Shown here: positions 15,370-23,698 of the stretch, piece by piece
Numbering within the stretch: the first letter of the stretch is position 1
How the letters are laid out: every line of letters begins with the position of its first letter
Assembly: GCF_001440405.1 (NCBI RefSeq)
Contig: NZ_LLXX01000224.1
Location: forward strand, 1 to 36,402
Source of the DNA: Bradyrhizobium valentinum
GTDB lineage: Bacteria; Pseudomonadota; Alphaproteobacteria; Rhizobiales; Xanthobacteraceae
Direction: 5' to 3'
DNA length: 36,402 bases
Made by a program: the position numbers and the translations under genes
Notes under the pieces: generated by a model
Seen by the model: the letters and a program-made list of their open reading frames with translations, nothing else
The model's database searches: none
Told to the model about the DNA's origin: nothing

Positions 15370-15876
15370 ATGCTTGACGGACTGCGCCAATTCATTGCCG
15401 ACATCGTTGCGCCGAGCGCGGAGTCGGATCTTGCGTTCGACGATACCGGATATCTTCTCGCGGCGACCGCGCTGCTCGTTCACGTCGTCTCACTCGACGG
15501 CGAGCCGAGCGTGACCGAAAAGCGCAAATTGCACAGCTTGATCGAGAGCCGCTTCAAGCTCGATCACGGGACGGCGGATCATTTGATCGCGTCGGCGACG
15601 CGGGCCGAAGGCGAGGCGGTCGATCTCTATCATTTCACCAGCGTCATCATGCGGTCGGTGAACGAGGAGGGCAGGCTTCGCATCATCGAGATGATGTGGG
15701 AGCTGGTATACGCAGACGGTCAGGTCAGCGAGTTCGAGGACAACGTCGTCTGGCGCGCAGCGGATCTGCTCGGCATTTCCTCGCGCGACCGGCTCGAGCT
15801 CAAGCATAAAGTGGCGGAGCAGCGGCAATCGGCCTCGTCCGGCGCCATTTCGAAGACGGCCGACGCGGCAACGTGA
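15370..15876 (+). CDS. TerB-like cytoplasmic protein
   Basis: The 168-residue product starts at the ATG at 15370; an in-frame TTG at 15304 would add 22 residues of poor coding quality. It is all-helical in character with no signal peptide. The features are those of the TerB/DjlA-N fold: an acidic helix pair LLVHVVSLDGEPSVTEKRKLHSLI and a repeat of the same theme later (MMWELVYADGQVSEFEDNVV). The DG-x-(V/P)-S-x-x-E patterns may bind a metal ion. TerB proteins are linked to tellurite and stress response, but lone copies like this are common and their function is not known. No other ter genes are nearby. Confidence 0.8.
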   Translation: MLDGLRQFIADIVAPSAESDLAFDDTGYLLAATALLVHVVSLDGEPSVTEKRKLHSLIESRFKLDHGTADHLIASATRAEGEAVDLYHFTSVIMRSVNEEGRLRIIEMMWELVYADGQVSEFEDNVVWRAADLLGISSRDRLELKHKVAEQRQSASSGAISKTADAAT

Positions 15877-16100
15877 CGGCGGCGCCGTCACACACAATGA
15901 TTGTGCTTCGCCTCAGATGACGAAACTTTAATGTGCCGCGCAATCAGCCGCGATAGGCCTGAAAATATTGGACTTCGATTGCTGAGGCGTGTCGCGGTGC
16001 CTGGCATAGTACCATGCACGTGGCTTGCATCACACCACGCGTCTATGCTCTCGTTCCGCCGCTGGCGGCTTCCGCAATTTGATTTTAAGAGCATTTGATC

Positions 16101-16880
16101 GTGACTGAGCGTGTGACGCTGATTACCGGTGCATCGGCGGGAATAGGCACTGAACTGGCGCGCGTTTTTGCATCGAAGGGCCATCGCGTGGCGCTGGTGG
16201 CGCGGCGTGTGGATCGCCTGGAAGCGCTGGCCAGTGAAATCAAGACGGCCGGCGGCGCGGCGCCGATCGTGATTCCCTGTGACCTTGCGCAACCCGACTG
16301 CGGCGACAGAATTGCCGAGGCCCTGACCGCCTCCGGCGTAGACGTCGAATACCTCGTCAACAACGCTGGATTCGGCGTGTTCGGGAGAGCGATTCAGCGT
16401 GATCGGTCCGACCAGCTTGAGATAATCGCGGTCAATATCCGCGCGCTCACCGACCTGTCACTGCGGTTTTCCGATCATCTGATCCGCAATCGCGGCGGTC
16501 TTCTCAATGTCGGCTCGATCGCGGGCTTTCTGCCGGGCCCGGGAATGGCGGTCTATTACGCATCCAAGGCCTATGTGCTGTCGTTCACGGAGGCGATGCG
16601 GGCCGAGCTGGCGCCGCATGGCGTACGCGTGACGGTGTTGTGTCCGGGACCAGTGCCTTCCGAATTTCAGGCGCGCGCCGGATTTAGACCCGGCTACGAT
16701 TCGTCGATCCTCAACGTCTCGCCGGCCGATGTCGCGCAGCAGGCCTACAGTGGCCTCATGGCGAACAAACGGGCAGTGTTGCCGGGCCTCGGCATCAAGA
16801 TTGTGCCGTTCCTGCTCCGGCTGGTTCCGCGCTCCTTTGTCCTCGGGGCGGTCGGCCGCTTTCAGCTCCGCCAGCGCTGA
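16101..16880 (+). CDS. Short-chain dehydrogenase/reductase
   Basis: The 259-residue product most likely starts at the GTG at 16101, with an AAGAG site about 9 bases upstream; a TTG at 16095 is too close to it. Classical SDR motifs are present: the cofactor loop TGASAGIG (9-16), NNAG (87-90), and the catalytic S139, Y152 and K156 in GSIAG and YYASK. An Arg pair after the second strand (VARRVDRL) suggests NADPH. The C-terminus (GLGIKIVPFLLRLVPRSFVLG) is hydrophobic and may touch the membrane, as in the DltE/YqjQ-like group. The substrate is not known. It stands alone, followed by a terminator. Confidence 0.9.
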   Translation: MTERVTLITGASAGIGTELARVFASKGHRVALVARRVDRLEALASEIKTAGGAAPIVIPCDLAQPDCGDRIAEALTASGVDVEYLVNNAGFGVFGRAIQRDRSDQLEIIAVNIRALTDLSLRFSDHLIRNRGGLLNVGSIAGFLPGPGMAVYYASKAYVLSFTEAMRAELAPHGVRVTVLCPGPVPSEFQARAGFRPGYDSSILNVSPADVAQQAYSGLMANKRAVLPGLGIKIVPFLLRLVPRSFVLGAVGRFQLRQR

Positions 16881-16918
16881 AGAAACCCCGGGATTTTCCG
16901 GCGTTCTTGCCCGTTCGC

Positions 16919-16970
16919 ACCGCGGGCCAGCGCGCTGACCGCATCTGGCCCGCGGTTTGCTTACATTTTT
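16919..16970 (+). terminator. Intrinsic terminator-like hairpin after the SDR gene
   Basis: A perfect 12-base-pair stem: ACCGCGGGCCAG (16919-16930) with CTGGCCCGCGGT (16945-16956) around a 14-base loop, followed by TTGCTTACATTTTT. Confidence 0.75.
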
Positions 16971-17046
16971 GCATGTGTGCGTGAACTCACCCGAAATTAA
17001 CACTCACTTAGGTATGGTTTCGATTCGAGGCACCTGAGCAACGTCG

Positions 17047-17847
17047 ATGTCGTTCCGGTCGAGCAAAAATGGCGACAACATCGTGCCCTTTCCGGGCAGA
17101 GGGGCGCTGTCTGCGCCTGACGCCGCATCCCTGCCACCCGTTCTGATCGTTCTCCACCAGGAAAGCTCGACGCCCGGCCGGGTCGGCAACGCGCTGCGCG
17201 CGCTCGGCTATCCCCTTGATATCAGGCGTCCGCGGTTCGGCGACCCGTTGCCGGAAACGCTGGGCCAGCATGCTGGCGCCGTCATCTTCGGCGGCCCGAT
17301 GAGCGCCAACGATTCCGATGACTACGTCCGCCGCGAGATCGACTGGATCGAAATTCCCTTGCGCGAGCGGCGGCCGTTTCTCGGCATCTGCCTGGGCGCG
17401 CAGATGCTTGCCAAACAACTGGGCGCGCCGGTCGCGCCGCATCATGAAGGCCGGGTCGAGGTCGGTTACTATCCGATCCGCCCAACCGCTGCCGGGCACG
17501 CGCTCTGTTCGGACTGGCCGGAGCACGTCTACCATTGGCACGGCGAAGGGTTTCGACTGCCTGATGGCGCCGAACTGCTTGCCGAAGGCGATGACTTTCC
17601 GGTGCAGGCGTTTCAGCACGGCCACGCGTTCGGCTTCCAGTTTCACCCCGACGTCACCTACGCCATGATGCATCGCTGGACCACGCGCGGATGCGTGCGG
17701 ATGGATTCGCCGGGCGCGCAGCCGCGTCATCTTCACTTCGAAGGCCGCGCCGTGCACGACGTCGTCGAGCGGGCGTGGCTGAAGAATTTCATTGCAGGCT
17801 GGATCGTGCGCACGCCGCACGCGGCTCTGCTGGAAGCAGCCGAATAG
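17047..17847 (+). CDS. Class I glutamine amidotransferase-like protein
   Basis: The 266-residue product is a free-standing class I GATase domain of the GMP-synthase-like type. The nucleophile is C115 in FLGICLGAQ, the conserved loop before it is VIFGGPMSAND, and the catalytic His is H200 in QFHPDVTY. Most relatives have Glu two residues after this His (HPE); here it is Asp (D202), a conservative change that may lower or alter activity. No synthetase partner is adjacent. Such lone GATases may hydrolyse gamma-glutamyl compounds or transfer ammonia. The N-terminal 30 residues are variable, and the start could lie slightly later. Confidence 0.85.
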   Translation: MSFRSSKNGDNIVPFPGRGALSAPDAASLPPVLIVLHQESSTPGRVGNALRALGYPLDIRRPRFGDPLPETLGQHAGAVIFGGPMSANDSDDYVRREIDWIEIPLRERRPFLGICLGAQMLAKQLGAPVAPHHEGRVEVGYYPIRPTAAGHALCSDWPEHVYHWHGEGFRLPDGAELLAEGDDFPVQAFQHGHAFGFQFHPDVTYAMMHRWTTRGCVRMDSPGAQPRHLHFEGRAVHDVVERAWLKNFIAGWIVRTPHAALLEAAE

Positions 17848-17959
17848 CCGCCACGCGGAATTTGCCCGCGCGTCCGAACGTCTTTCAAAAGCCGCTGATG
17901 TGATAGTGTTGCGCCCCTGAGCCCGCACGTCAATGACAAGAACAACAGGGAGGCCCGCG

Positions 17960-18772
17960 GTGAACTATGAGCATATTCTCTACGAGGTGAGCGACAAGAT
18001 CGCGACCATCACGCTCAATCGTCCCGACCGCATGAACGCGTGGACCGCGACCATGGAGCGCGATGTGCGCCATGCGATGGAGGCCGCGAGCGCCGATGAC
18101 AATGTCCGCGTCATCGTGCTAACCGGCGCCGGTCGCGCCTTCTGCGCAGGCGCCGATATGGAAGCCTTGCAGGCCATCGATCCCAGCGAGATCAGGCGCG
18201 GCGAGAATACGCCGCCATTCGACATGAACCGCCGGGCGGACTGGCAGACGCGCTATGCCTATTATCCGGCGATCCCGAAGCCGGTGATCGGCATGCTCAA
18301 TGGCGCGACCGCCGGCATCGGCCTCGTCCATGCACTCTATTGCGACCTGCGCTTTGCCGCCGACAATACCGTCTTCACCACCTCGTTCGCGCGCCGCGGG
18401 CTGATCGCCGAGCACGGCATAAGCTGGATGCTGCCGCGCATCGTCGGCCACGCCAACGCGCTTGACTTGCTGATGTCCGCGCGGCGGGTCTCGAGCGAGG
18501 AAGCGCTGCGGATCGGGCTGGTCAACCGGCTCTATCCGCCGGACCAGTTGCGCGAACAGACCTACGCTTATGCCCGCGATCTCGCCGATTTTGTCTCGCC
18601 CAGTGCGATTTCGGTGATCAAGCGGCAGCTCTACGACGTGCCGTTCCAGACCCTGGCGGAAGCTACCATCGACGCCAACCGCGAAATGCAGATCGCGCTG
18701 AAGGGGAGCGATTTCCGGGAAGGCGTGGCGAGCTTTGTGGAGAAGCGGCCGCCGCGGTTTACGGGGAAGTGA
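17960..18772 (+). CDS. Enoyl-CoA hydratase/isomerase family protein
   Basis: I favour the GTG at 17960, six bases after GGGAGG (17948-17953); an ATG at 17933 would add nine residues. The product of about 270 residues is a crotonase-fold protein. It has ATITLNRPDRMNAW near the N-terminus, the oxyanion-hole segments GAGRAFCAGADM and NGATAGIGLVHALYCDLRFA, and the later ARRGLIAEHGISWMLPRIVG. The family adds water to, or isomerises, enoyl-CoA esters in fatty or aromatic acid breakdown. The substrate is not evident. It stands alone, with no other acyl-CoA gene close by. Confidence 0.9.
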   Translation: MNYEHILYEVSDKIATITLNRPDRMNAWTATMERDVRHAMEAASADDNVRVIVLTGAGRAFCAGADMEALQAIDPSEIRRGENTPPFDMNRRADWQTRYAYYPAIPKPVIGMLNGATAGIGLVHALYCDLRFAADNTVFTTSFARRGLIAEHGISWMLPRIVGHANALDLLMSARRVSSEEALRIGLVNRLYPPDQLREQTYAYARDLADFVSPSAISVIKRQLYDVPFQTLAEATIDANREMQIALKGSDFREGVASFVEKRPPRFTGK

Positions 18773-18808
18773 GGGGGAGGAGGGGTAGCTTGGAGTTCAC
18801 CGCAGTAA

Positions 18809-18904
18809 GGCTTGCCTAGGCCCGCCGTCGCCCTTCGGGCTATGGCGAGGCAGCCTTCGCTAAAGAGGGCTTGCCTAGCCGAAGCAGGCGCAGCCTGCGA
18901 AGGC

Positions 18905-18905
<1 letters not shown>
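18809..18905. repeat. Repeat cluster beside tRNA-Ala
   Basis: GGCTTGCCTAG occurs twice in direct orientation (18809-18819, 18868-18878). AGCCTTCGC (18852-18860) is inverted as GCGAAGGCT (18897-18905), and small hairpins occur at 18830-18840 and 18885-18897. On the tRNA strand this is the trailer, so it may also act in termination or 3' processing. Confidence 0.6.
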
Positions 18906-18980
<75 letters not shown>

Positions 18981-19163
18981 GTCGCGACCGCTTCGAAGTG
19001 ACCCGAAGCGGCCGACAATCGGCGCCATTTACAGTCCGGCCCAAGGTCAAGTCAAGAACGGTGAAAGCACCGATTTTGGCGCGATTTTGCCGGGAACTTC
19101 CCTTGTTTGCGGGGTGATGAACCGATATCTAGCAGGGTATCCCTCCTCGCGAGCCCCCTCCAC

Positions 19164-19454
19164 ATGCGCGCTATCCTCGATATCGTCATCATCGTCCTTG
19201 ACCTCTATGTCTGGCTGTTGATCGCCGCGGCCATCCTGTCCTGGCTAATCGCCTTCAATGTCGTGAACACGCGCAACGGGTTCGTCGCGGCGGTGGCCGA
19301 GTTCCTCTACCGGATTACCGAGCCGGCGCTGGCGCCGATCCGCCGGTTCATGCCCAACCTGGGCGGCCTCGACATCTCGCCGATCATCCTGATTCTGTTC
19401 ATCATGCTCATCCAGCGTGTGATCCTCTACTACATCTATCCCAACGTCGTCTGA
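19164..19454 (+). CDS. YggT family membrane protein
   Basis: The 96-residue product has two long hydrophobic segments, at about residues 3-27 and 70-92. Between them is the conserved YggT feature RITEPALAPIRRFMPNLGGLDISPI. YggT proteins sit in the inner membrane; they are linked to osmotic and ion stress and, in some bacteria, to cell shape, but their reaction is unknown. The start at 19164 is chosen because it gives the usual family length, although its binding site is weak. It is followed within 18 bases by the DUF167 gene, a pairing often seen in proteobacteria. Confidence 0.92.
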   Translation: MRAILDIVIIVLDLYVWLLIAAAILSWLIAFNVVNTRNGFVAAVAEFLYRITEPALAPIRRFMPNLGGLDISPIILILFIMLIQRVILYYIYPNVV

Positions 19455-19472
19455 TCGCGGGCCCGATAGCTG

Positions 19473-19793
19473 ATGGATCCCTGGCGCTACTCCACCGAGG
19501 GCATCAGTATTGCACTGCGGGTGACGCCGCGTGGCGGCCGCGACGATATCGACGGCATTGAAACGCTCGCCAACGGCCGGTCCGTGGTGAAGGTGCGCGT
19601 TCGCGCGATCGCCGAGGGCGGCGAGGCCAACCGTGCGGTTACGGAGCTTCTGGCGAAAGTGCTCGGCGTGCCGAAGGCGAGGGTGAAGGTTCTTTCAGGC
19701 ACGACCTCGCGCCTGAAGCAGGTCGCTGTCGGCGGCGATCCCAAGATTCTCGGCGAAACGCTTCGGAAGGCGACCGTCGCCAAGGCGGAATAG
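19473..19793 (+). CDS. DUF167 / UPF0235 (YggU) family protein
   Basis: The 106-residue product matches the YggU fold in order: the N-terminal strand ISIALRVTPRGGRDDI, the central VKVRVRAIAEGGEANRAVTELLAK, then VPKARVKVLSGTTSRLKQVAVGG. The segment EGGEANRA is the family's conserved loop. The function is not known. It lies 18 bases after yggT, so the two are probably co-transcribed, and a palindromic repeat separates it from folD. Confidence 0.93.
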   Translation: MDPWRYSTEGISIALRVTPRGGRDDIDGIETLANGRSVVKVRVRAIAEGGEANRAVTELLAKVLGVPKARVKVLSGTTSRLKQVAVGGDPKILGETLRKATVAKAE

Positions 19794-19859
19794 CATGATC
19801 CGGAGCCGGAGGCCGCGTTAGCGCAAAGTGGCAACCGGTTTTCCGAAAAGATCATGCTC
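19793..19859 (+). repeat. Palindromic repeat, family B
   Basis: GCATGATC (19793-19800) is inverted as GATCATGC (19850-19857), with the core AACCGGTTTTCCGAAAAG. The same element occurs in opposite orientation at 28980-29028, and a partial copy at 28876-28902. Confidence 0.75.
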
Positions 19860-19881
19860 AAAATTACGACGAAGGATTGAG

Positions 19882-20766
19882 ATGACGGCACGCATTATCG
19901 ACGGAAAGGTCATTGCCGCGGAGCTTCGCGCCCGTGTCGCGGAAGAGGTCGCGCGGGTCAAACGCGAGCATCAGCTTACGCCGGGCCTTGCGGTGGTGCT
20001 GGTCGGCAACGACCCCGCCAGCGAGCTCTATGTCCGCAGCAAGCATACGCAGACCCAGGCCGCCGGCATGGCCTCGTTCGAGCACAAACTGCCCGCCGAC
20101 GTGGCGCAGGCCGATCTGCTGGCGCTGATCGCAAAGCTCAACCGCGATCCCGCGGTACATGGCATCCTCGTGCAATTGCCGTTGCCGAAATCGATCCACA
20201 CCGAAACCATCATCAACGCGCTCGATCCCGCCAAGGATGTCGACGGCTTGCATTCCAACAATGCCGGCCGGCTGGCCGGTGGCTTTGCCGCGCTGTCGCC
20301 GTGCACGCCGCTCGGCTGCATCATCCTGGCCAAGAGCGTCCATGCCTCGCTGGAAGGCATGAATGCGATCGTCATCGGCCGCTCCAATCTGGTCGGCCGT
20401 CCCCTGGTGCAATTGCTGCTCAACGAAAATGCGACGGTGACAATCGCGCATTCGCGCTCAAAGGATCTGCCACAGCTCTGCGCCCGCGCCGACCTGGTCT
20501 ATGCTGCCGTAGGCCGAGCGGAAATGGTGCGCGCCGGCTGGATCAAGCCGGGCGCCACCGTGATCGACGTCGGCATCAACCGCCTGCCATTAGCCGATGG
20601 CAAGACGCGGCTGGTCGGCGACGTCGCCTTCAAGGAAGTCGCCGAGGTCGCCGGTGCGATCACTCCGGTGCCCGGCGGTGTCGGGCAGATGACGGTGGCG
20701 TGCCTCCTGGTGAACACGCTGCGTGCGGCTTGTGCGATTCACGGGCTGGCCAAGCCGGCGGTGTGA
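19882..20766 (+). CDS. folD: Bifunctional methylenetetrahydrofolate dehydrogenase / methenyltetrahydrofolate cyclohydrolase
   Basis: The 294-residue product starts at 19882 after GAAGGA (19871-19876). FolD interconverts 5,10-methylene-, methenyl- and 10-formyl-tetrahydrofolate with NADP in the cytoplasm. The family landmarks are present: SELYVRSKHTQ with the catalytic Tyr and Lys, VQLPLP, DVDGLH, PCTPLG, the cofactor motif GRSNLVGRP, and PVPGGVGQMT near the C-terminus. The last usually reads PVPGGVGPMT, so the Pro to Gln change is slightly unusual. Length is normal. It converges on ppa across a repeat. Confidence 0.96.
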   Translation: MTARIIDGKVIAAELRARVAEEVARVKREHQLTPGLAVVLVGNDPASELYVRSKHTQTQAAGMASFEHKLPADVAQADLLALIAKLNRDPAVHGILVQLPLPKSIHTETIINALDPAKDVDGLHSNNAGRLAGGFAALSPCTPLGCIILAKSVHASLEGMNAIVIGRSNLVGRPLVQLLLNENATVTIAHSRSKDLPQLCARADLVYAAVGRAEMVRAGWIKPGATVIDVGINRLPLADGKTRLVGDVAFKEVAEVAGAITPVPGGVGQMTVACLLVNTLRAACAIHGLAKPAV

Positions 20767-20772
20767 GTTTCG

Positions 20773-20852
20773 GTCATTCCGGGGCGACGCAACGCGTCGA
20801 ACCCGGAATCTCGAGATTCCGGGTCTGGTCCTTCGGACCATCCCGGAATGAC
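20773..20852. repeat. Palindromic repeat between folD and ppa, family C
   Basis: The outer arms GTCATTCCGGG and CCCGGAATGAC enclose a perfect 22-base palindrome (20802-20823) and the hairpin TGGTCC-TTC-GGACCA (20826-20840). It sits between convergent genes and may also act as a transcription end. Confidence 0.75.
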
Positions 20853-20873
20853 GGGGAGTATAAGGCGCGACAC

Positions 20874-21404
20874 CTACTTCTTCTTCGCGCGTTCGATGCC
20901 TTCCATGATCAGCCGGTGGGCGTCCTCGGCGCCGCCCCAGCGCAGAACCTTGACCCATTTGCCCTTCTCGAGATCCTTGTAGTGCTCGAAGAAGTGCTGG
21001 ATCTGCTGCAGCGTGATATCAGGGAGGTCGCTGTAGGTCCTGACCTTGTCATAGCGCTGGGTCAGCTTCGAGGACGGCACTGCAATGATCTTCTCGTCGC
21101 CGCCGGCCTCGTCTTCCATCAGCAACACGCCGACCGGCCGCACGCTCATCACGGCGCCCGGCACGATCGCGCGGGTATTGGCGACCAGGACGTCGCAGGG
21201 GTCGCCGTCGCCCGACAGCGTGTGCGGGATGAAGCCGTAATTGCCGGGATAGCGCATCGCCGTATAGAGGAAGCGATCGACCACCAGCGTGCCGGCTTCC
21301 TTGTCCATTTCATATTTGATCGGCTCGCCGCCAACGGGCACCTCGATGATGACGTTGACGTCGTGTGGCGGATTTACTCCGATCGAAATGGCGTCAATGC
21401 GCAT
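20874..21404 (-). CDS. ppa: Inorganic pyrophosphatase (family I, soluble)
   Basis: The 176-residue product hydrolyses pyrophosphate released by biosynthesis, using magnesium, in the cytoplasm. The family I signature DGDPCDVLV supplies three of the metal-binding Asp residues. Other landmarks are the IEVPVGGEPIKYEMDK segment, YPGNYGFIPHT, and the C-terminal KWVKVLRWGG. The length is typical. A GGAG site lies about nine bases before the ATG at 21404. The GNAT gene upstream on the same strand is separated by a 127-base gap with another palindromic repeat. Confidence 0.97.
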   Translation of the reverse strand: MRIDAISIGVNPPHDVNVIIEVPVGGEPIKYEMDKEAGTLVVDRFLYTAMRYPGNYGFIPHTLSGDGDPCDVLVANTRAIVPGAVMSVRPVGVLLMEDEAGGDEKIIAVPSSKLTQRYDKVRTYSDLPDITLQQIQHFFEHYKDLEKGKWVKVLRWGGAEDAHRLIMEGIERAKKK

Positions 21405-21438
21405 AAGGGGCTCCGTCGCTCATGGTTGATACACGATC

Positions 21439-21523
21439 GTCATACGCGGGCTTGACCCGCGTATCCATCGCGAAAAAAGGCGCTTTAGGAATGATGGATT
21501 GCCGGGTCAAGCCCGGCAATGAC
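21439..21523. repeat. Palindromic repeat between ppa and the acetyltransferase gene, family D
   Basis: Two hairpins: TACGCGGG-CTTGA-CCCGCGTA (21443-21463) and ATTGCCGGG-TCAAG-CCCGGCAAT (21498-21520). Their loops, CTTGA and TCAAG, are reverse complements, so the element as a whole is also loosely palindromic. Confidence 0.75.
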
Positions 21524-21531
21524 GGCCAGAC

Positions 21532-22041
21532 TCAGTTGGTCCAGGCGAAAGCGACCTTGTCGAGCGACTTGGGCCCGAACTTCTCCGAGGAGCGAGCCAC
21601 CATGCGGCCGCCGAGCGTGCGGTAAAATTCCGTCGCCGTGTCGTTGTCGGAGAGCGCCCAAACCACCATGCTCTTCAGCCCGCTCTGCATCAGGTCGCGC
21701 CGGGCGGCGGTAAACAGCCGGCGGCCGAAGCCGAGGCCCTGGAATTCCGGTCGCAGATAGAGCTCGTAGATCTCGCCCTCGAAATGCAGGCTGCGGGCGC
21801 GGTTGCGGCCGTAATTGGCGTAACCCGCAACCTTGTCGCCGAACACCAGCACGCTGACGCGGCTGCCCTTGCGGATCGCGCTGTCCCACCATTGCGGGCC
21901 ACGACGGTTAATGAGCTTTTCGAGCTCGGCGCCGGGAATGATGCCCTGATAGGCGGAGCGCCAGGCTTCATCATGGGTAGACGCCACCGCGGCTGCGTCT
22001 GCAGCTTTGGCCGGTCGGACCTCGATCAGGGTTGTGCTCAT
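21532..22041 (-). CDS. GNAT family N-acetyltransferase
   Basis: The 169-residue product starts at the ATG at 22041; a longer frame upstream looks non-coding. It has the GNAT acetyl-CoA loop GLGFGRRLF after the strand IYELYLRPEFQ, and the late strand MVVWALSDNDTATEFYRTLGGR, matching motifs A and B of the family. The N-terminal part (RPAKAADAAAVASTHDEAWRSAYQGIIP) is typical of the RimI/YkkB-like group. The substrate cannot be inferred. A palindromic repeat separates it from ppa, so the two are probably not tightly linked. Confidence 0.9.
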   Translation of the reverse strand: MSTTLIEVRPAKAADAAAVASTHDEAWRSAYQGIIPGAELEKLINRRGPQWWDSAIRKGSRVSVLVFGDKVAGYANYGRNRARSLHFEGEIYELYLRPEFQGLGFGRRLFTAARRDLMQSGLKSMVVWALSDNDTATEFYRTLGGRMVARSSEKFGPKSLDKVAFAWTN

Positions 22042-22328
22042 GACCTGATCAAAGCAAGTCGGCGGGCCGGCTTCAAGGTCCATCGTTAATTATCGGTTAA
22101 CCTGTGGATTTTCTGCATCAGTTTTATGTTCGCCTGTACCGAAAGAGGACAGCGAAGCTGTCTTAACCGGTATTGGCTGATGCTATGGCGGCGAAATAGT
22201 TGTCAGAATCATCCAAAGAAACGTCTCCGGAATTCCGTTCTCGGAAAAATGCGCTGGATTTGATTCGCCGGCGGTATTCTGTTGGTAACCCCGCAATGCG
22301 CCCTCCCTCGGCTGTATCAGGCCAGTTC

Positions 22329-23228
22329 ATGCGTTCGCCAAACGTACTTTTTGCGCTGGGTCTCGTCGCCATGCTCGGTGTAAAGGCGGCATCCGCGCAG
22401 CCCGGCCTTGGCGCGCAAGGCGCGGAAGGCGAGCCTCATCGGCTGCAGCAATGGCTGGTCCCTTCTCCCGATCCTGCAATGGCGGCACATGCGGTGTTGT
22501 TTCGGCCGCCCGGCAAGGGGCCGTTTCCGCTTGCCGTGATCGCGCACGCCTCCAGCCAGAACGCGTTGCGACGGGCGCAGATGCCGCAGCCCGAATACCG
22601 TGCGCTCGCTGCCTGGCTAGTGGTACGCGGCTTTGCCGTGCTGGTCCCCGAGCGTCCAGGCCATGGCGCGACGGGCGGAAAGTACCTCGAGGATCAGGGC
22701 GGCTGCGATGAGGCCGACTACGCCAAGTCCGGCCGCGCCACGGCGGATGAGATCGCCGCCGCGGCCGGCTTCCTGCGCAAGCAATCCTTCATCCGTCCCG
22801 AGGCTATGGTCGTGATCGGCCATTCGGCCGGCGCCTGGGGTGCACTGGCGCTGGCCAGCGAAGATCCGAGGAACGTCGCCGCCATCATCGCGTTTGCGCC
22901 GGGGCGCGGCGGGCACGCCAATGACTTTCCCAACCGGGTTTGCGCGCCACATGCGCTGATTGCCGCTGCGGGCGAATTCGGCAAGGCCGCGCGCCTGAAG
23001 GTGACCTGGCTGGTGGCCGCCAATGACAGCTACTTTTCGCCCGCCTTCTCGCGCCAACTGGTCGATGCGTTTCGCGGCGGCGGCGGCAAGGCCGATTTTC
23101 GCGTGTTGCCGGCTCATGGCAGCGACGGCCATTGGCTGGTGGAAACGGGGAGCGGGGTAAACCTTGCCGGACCTGAACTCGATCGCGCCTTGAAGGCGCG
23201 ATCCCGGACCTCCGCGGCCAGGCGATGA
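22329..23228 (+). CDS. Exported alpha/beta hydrolase (dienelactone hydrolase-like)
   Basis: The 299-residue product starts at the ATG at 22329, where a signal peptide of about 23 residues begins (ending ASAQ). Earlier starts in the frame would put about 43 residues before it. The hydrolase fold has S166 in GHSAG, D233 in AANDSYFS and H268 in SDGHWL as the triad, and the GHGATGG loop near 111-117. It is probably a periplasmic or secreted esterase. Its stop overlaps the start of the DUF2269 gene (ATGA at 23225-23228), which suggests one transcript and coupled translation with it. Confidence 0.82.
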   Translation: MRSPNVLFALGLVAMLGVKAASAQPGLGAQGAEGEPHRLQQWLVPSPDPAMAAHAVLFRPPGKGPFPLAVIAHASSQNALRRAQMPQPEYRALAAWLVVRGFAVLVPERPGHGATGGKYLEDQGGCDEADYAKSGRATADEIAAAAGFLRKQSFIRPEAMVVIGHSAGAWGALALASEDPRNVAAIIAFAPGRGGHANDFPNRVCAPHALIAAAGEFGKAARLKVTWLVAANDSYFSPAFSRQLVDAFRGGGGKADFRVLPAHGSDGHWLVETGSGVNLAGPELDRALKARSRTSAARR

Positions 23229-23692
23229 CGCTGTATTTCCTCGTCAAATATCTGCATGTGCTCGGCGCGATCATTATTCTCGGCACCGGCGCCGGTATCG
23301 CGTTCTTTATGTTGATGGCCCATCGCAGCCGGGACGTCGCCTTCATCGCGCGCACGGCTGAGACTGTCGTGATCGCCGACATGCTGTTCACGCTGACGGC
23401 GGTGGTGCTGCAGCCGGTGAGCGGCGGCGTGCTGATGTGGCTGTCGTCGACCGCGGTGAGCGAACCCTGGCTGATGGCTTCGCTCGGGCTTTATGCAGTC
23501 GCGGGGCTGTTCTGGGCACCGGTCGTCTTCATGCAGATCGAAATGCGCGATCTCGCGCGCAAGGCGGCTGAACGAAACCAAGAGTTGCCGCCGCGGTATT
23601 TCACACTTTTCCACCGCTGGTTTCTATTCGGCATTCCCGGTTTCGGCTCTGTCATGGCTATTCTCTGGCTGATGATCGCCAAACCGCTTTAG
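23225..23692 (+). CDS. DUF2269 family membrane protein
   Basis: The 155-residue product has four hydrophobic segments, at about residues 5-30, 45-70, 82-105 and 130-152. FLVKYLHVLGAIIILGTGAG at the start and FHRWFLFGIPGF near the end are the recognisable family features. The His of KYLHVLG and the later His may bind heme or metal, but this is not established. It overlaps the hydrolase by four bases and lies six bases before the SDR/DoxX gene. The function is unknown; it probably works with that gene's product. Confidence 0.85.
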   Translation: MTLYFLVKYLHVLGAIIILGTGAGIAFFMLMAHRSRDVAFIARTAETVVIADMLFTLTAVVLQPVSGGVLMWLSSTAVSEPWLMASLGLYAVAGLFWAPVVFMQIEMRDLARKAAERNQELPPRYFTLFHRWFLFGIPGFGSVMAILWLMIAKPL

Positions 23693-23698
23693 GCAAGC

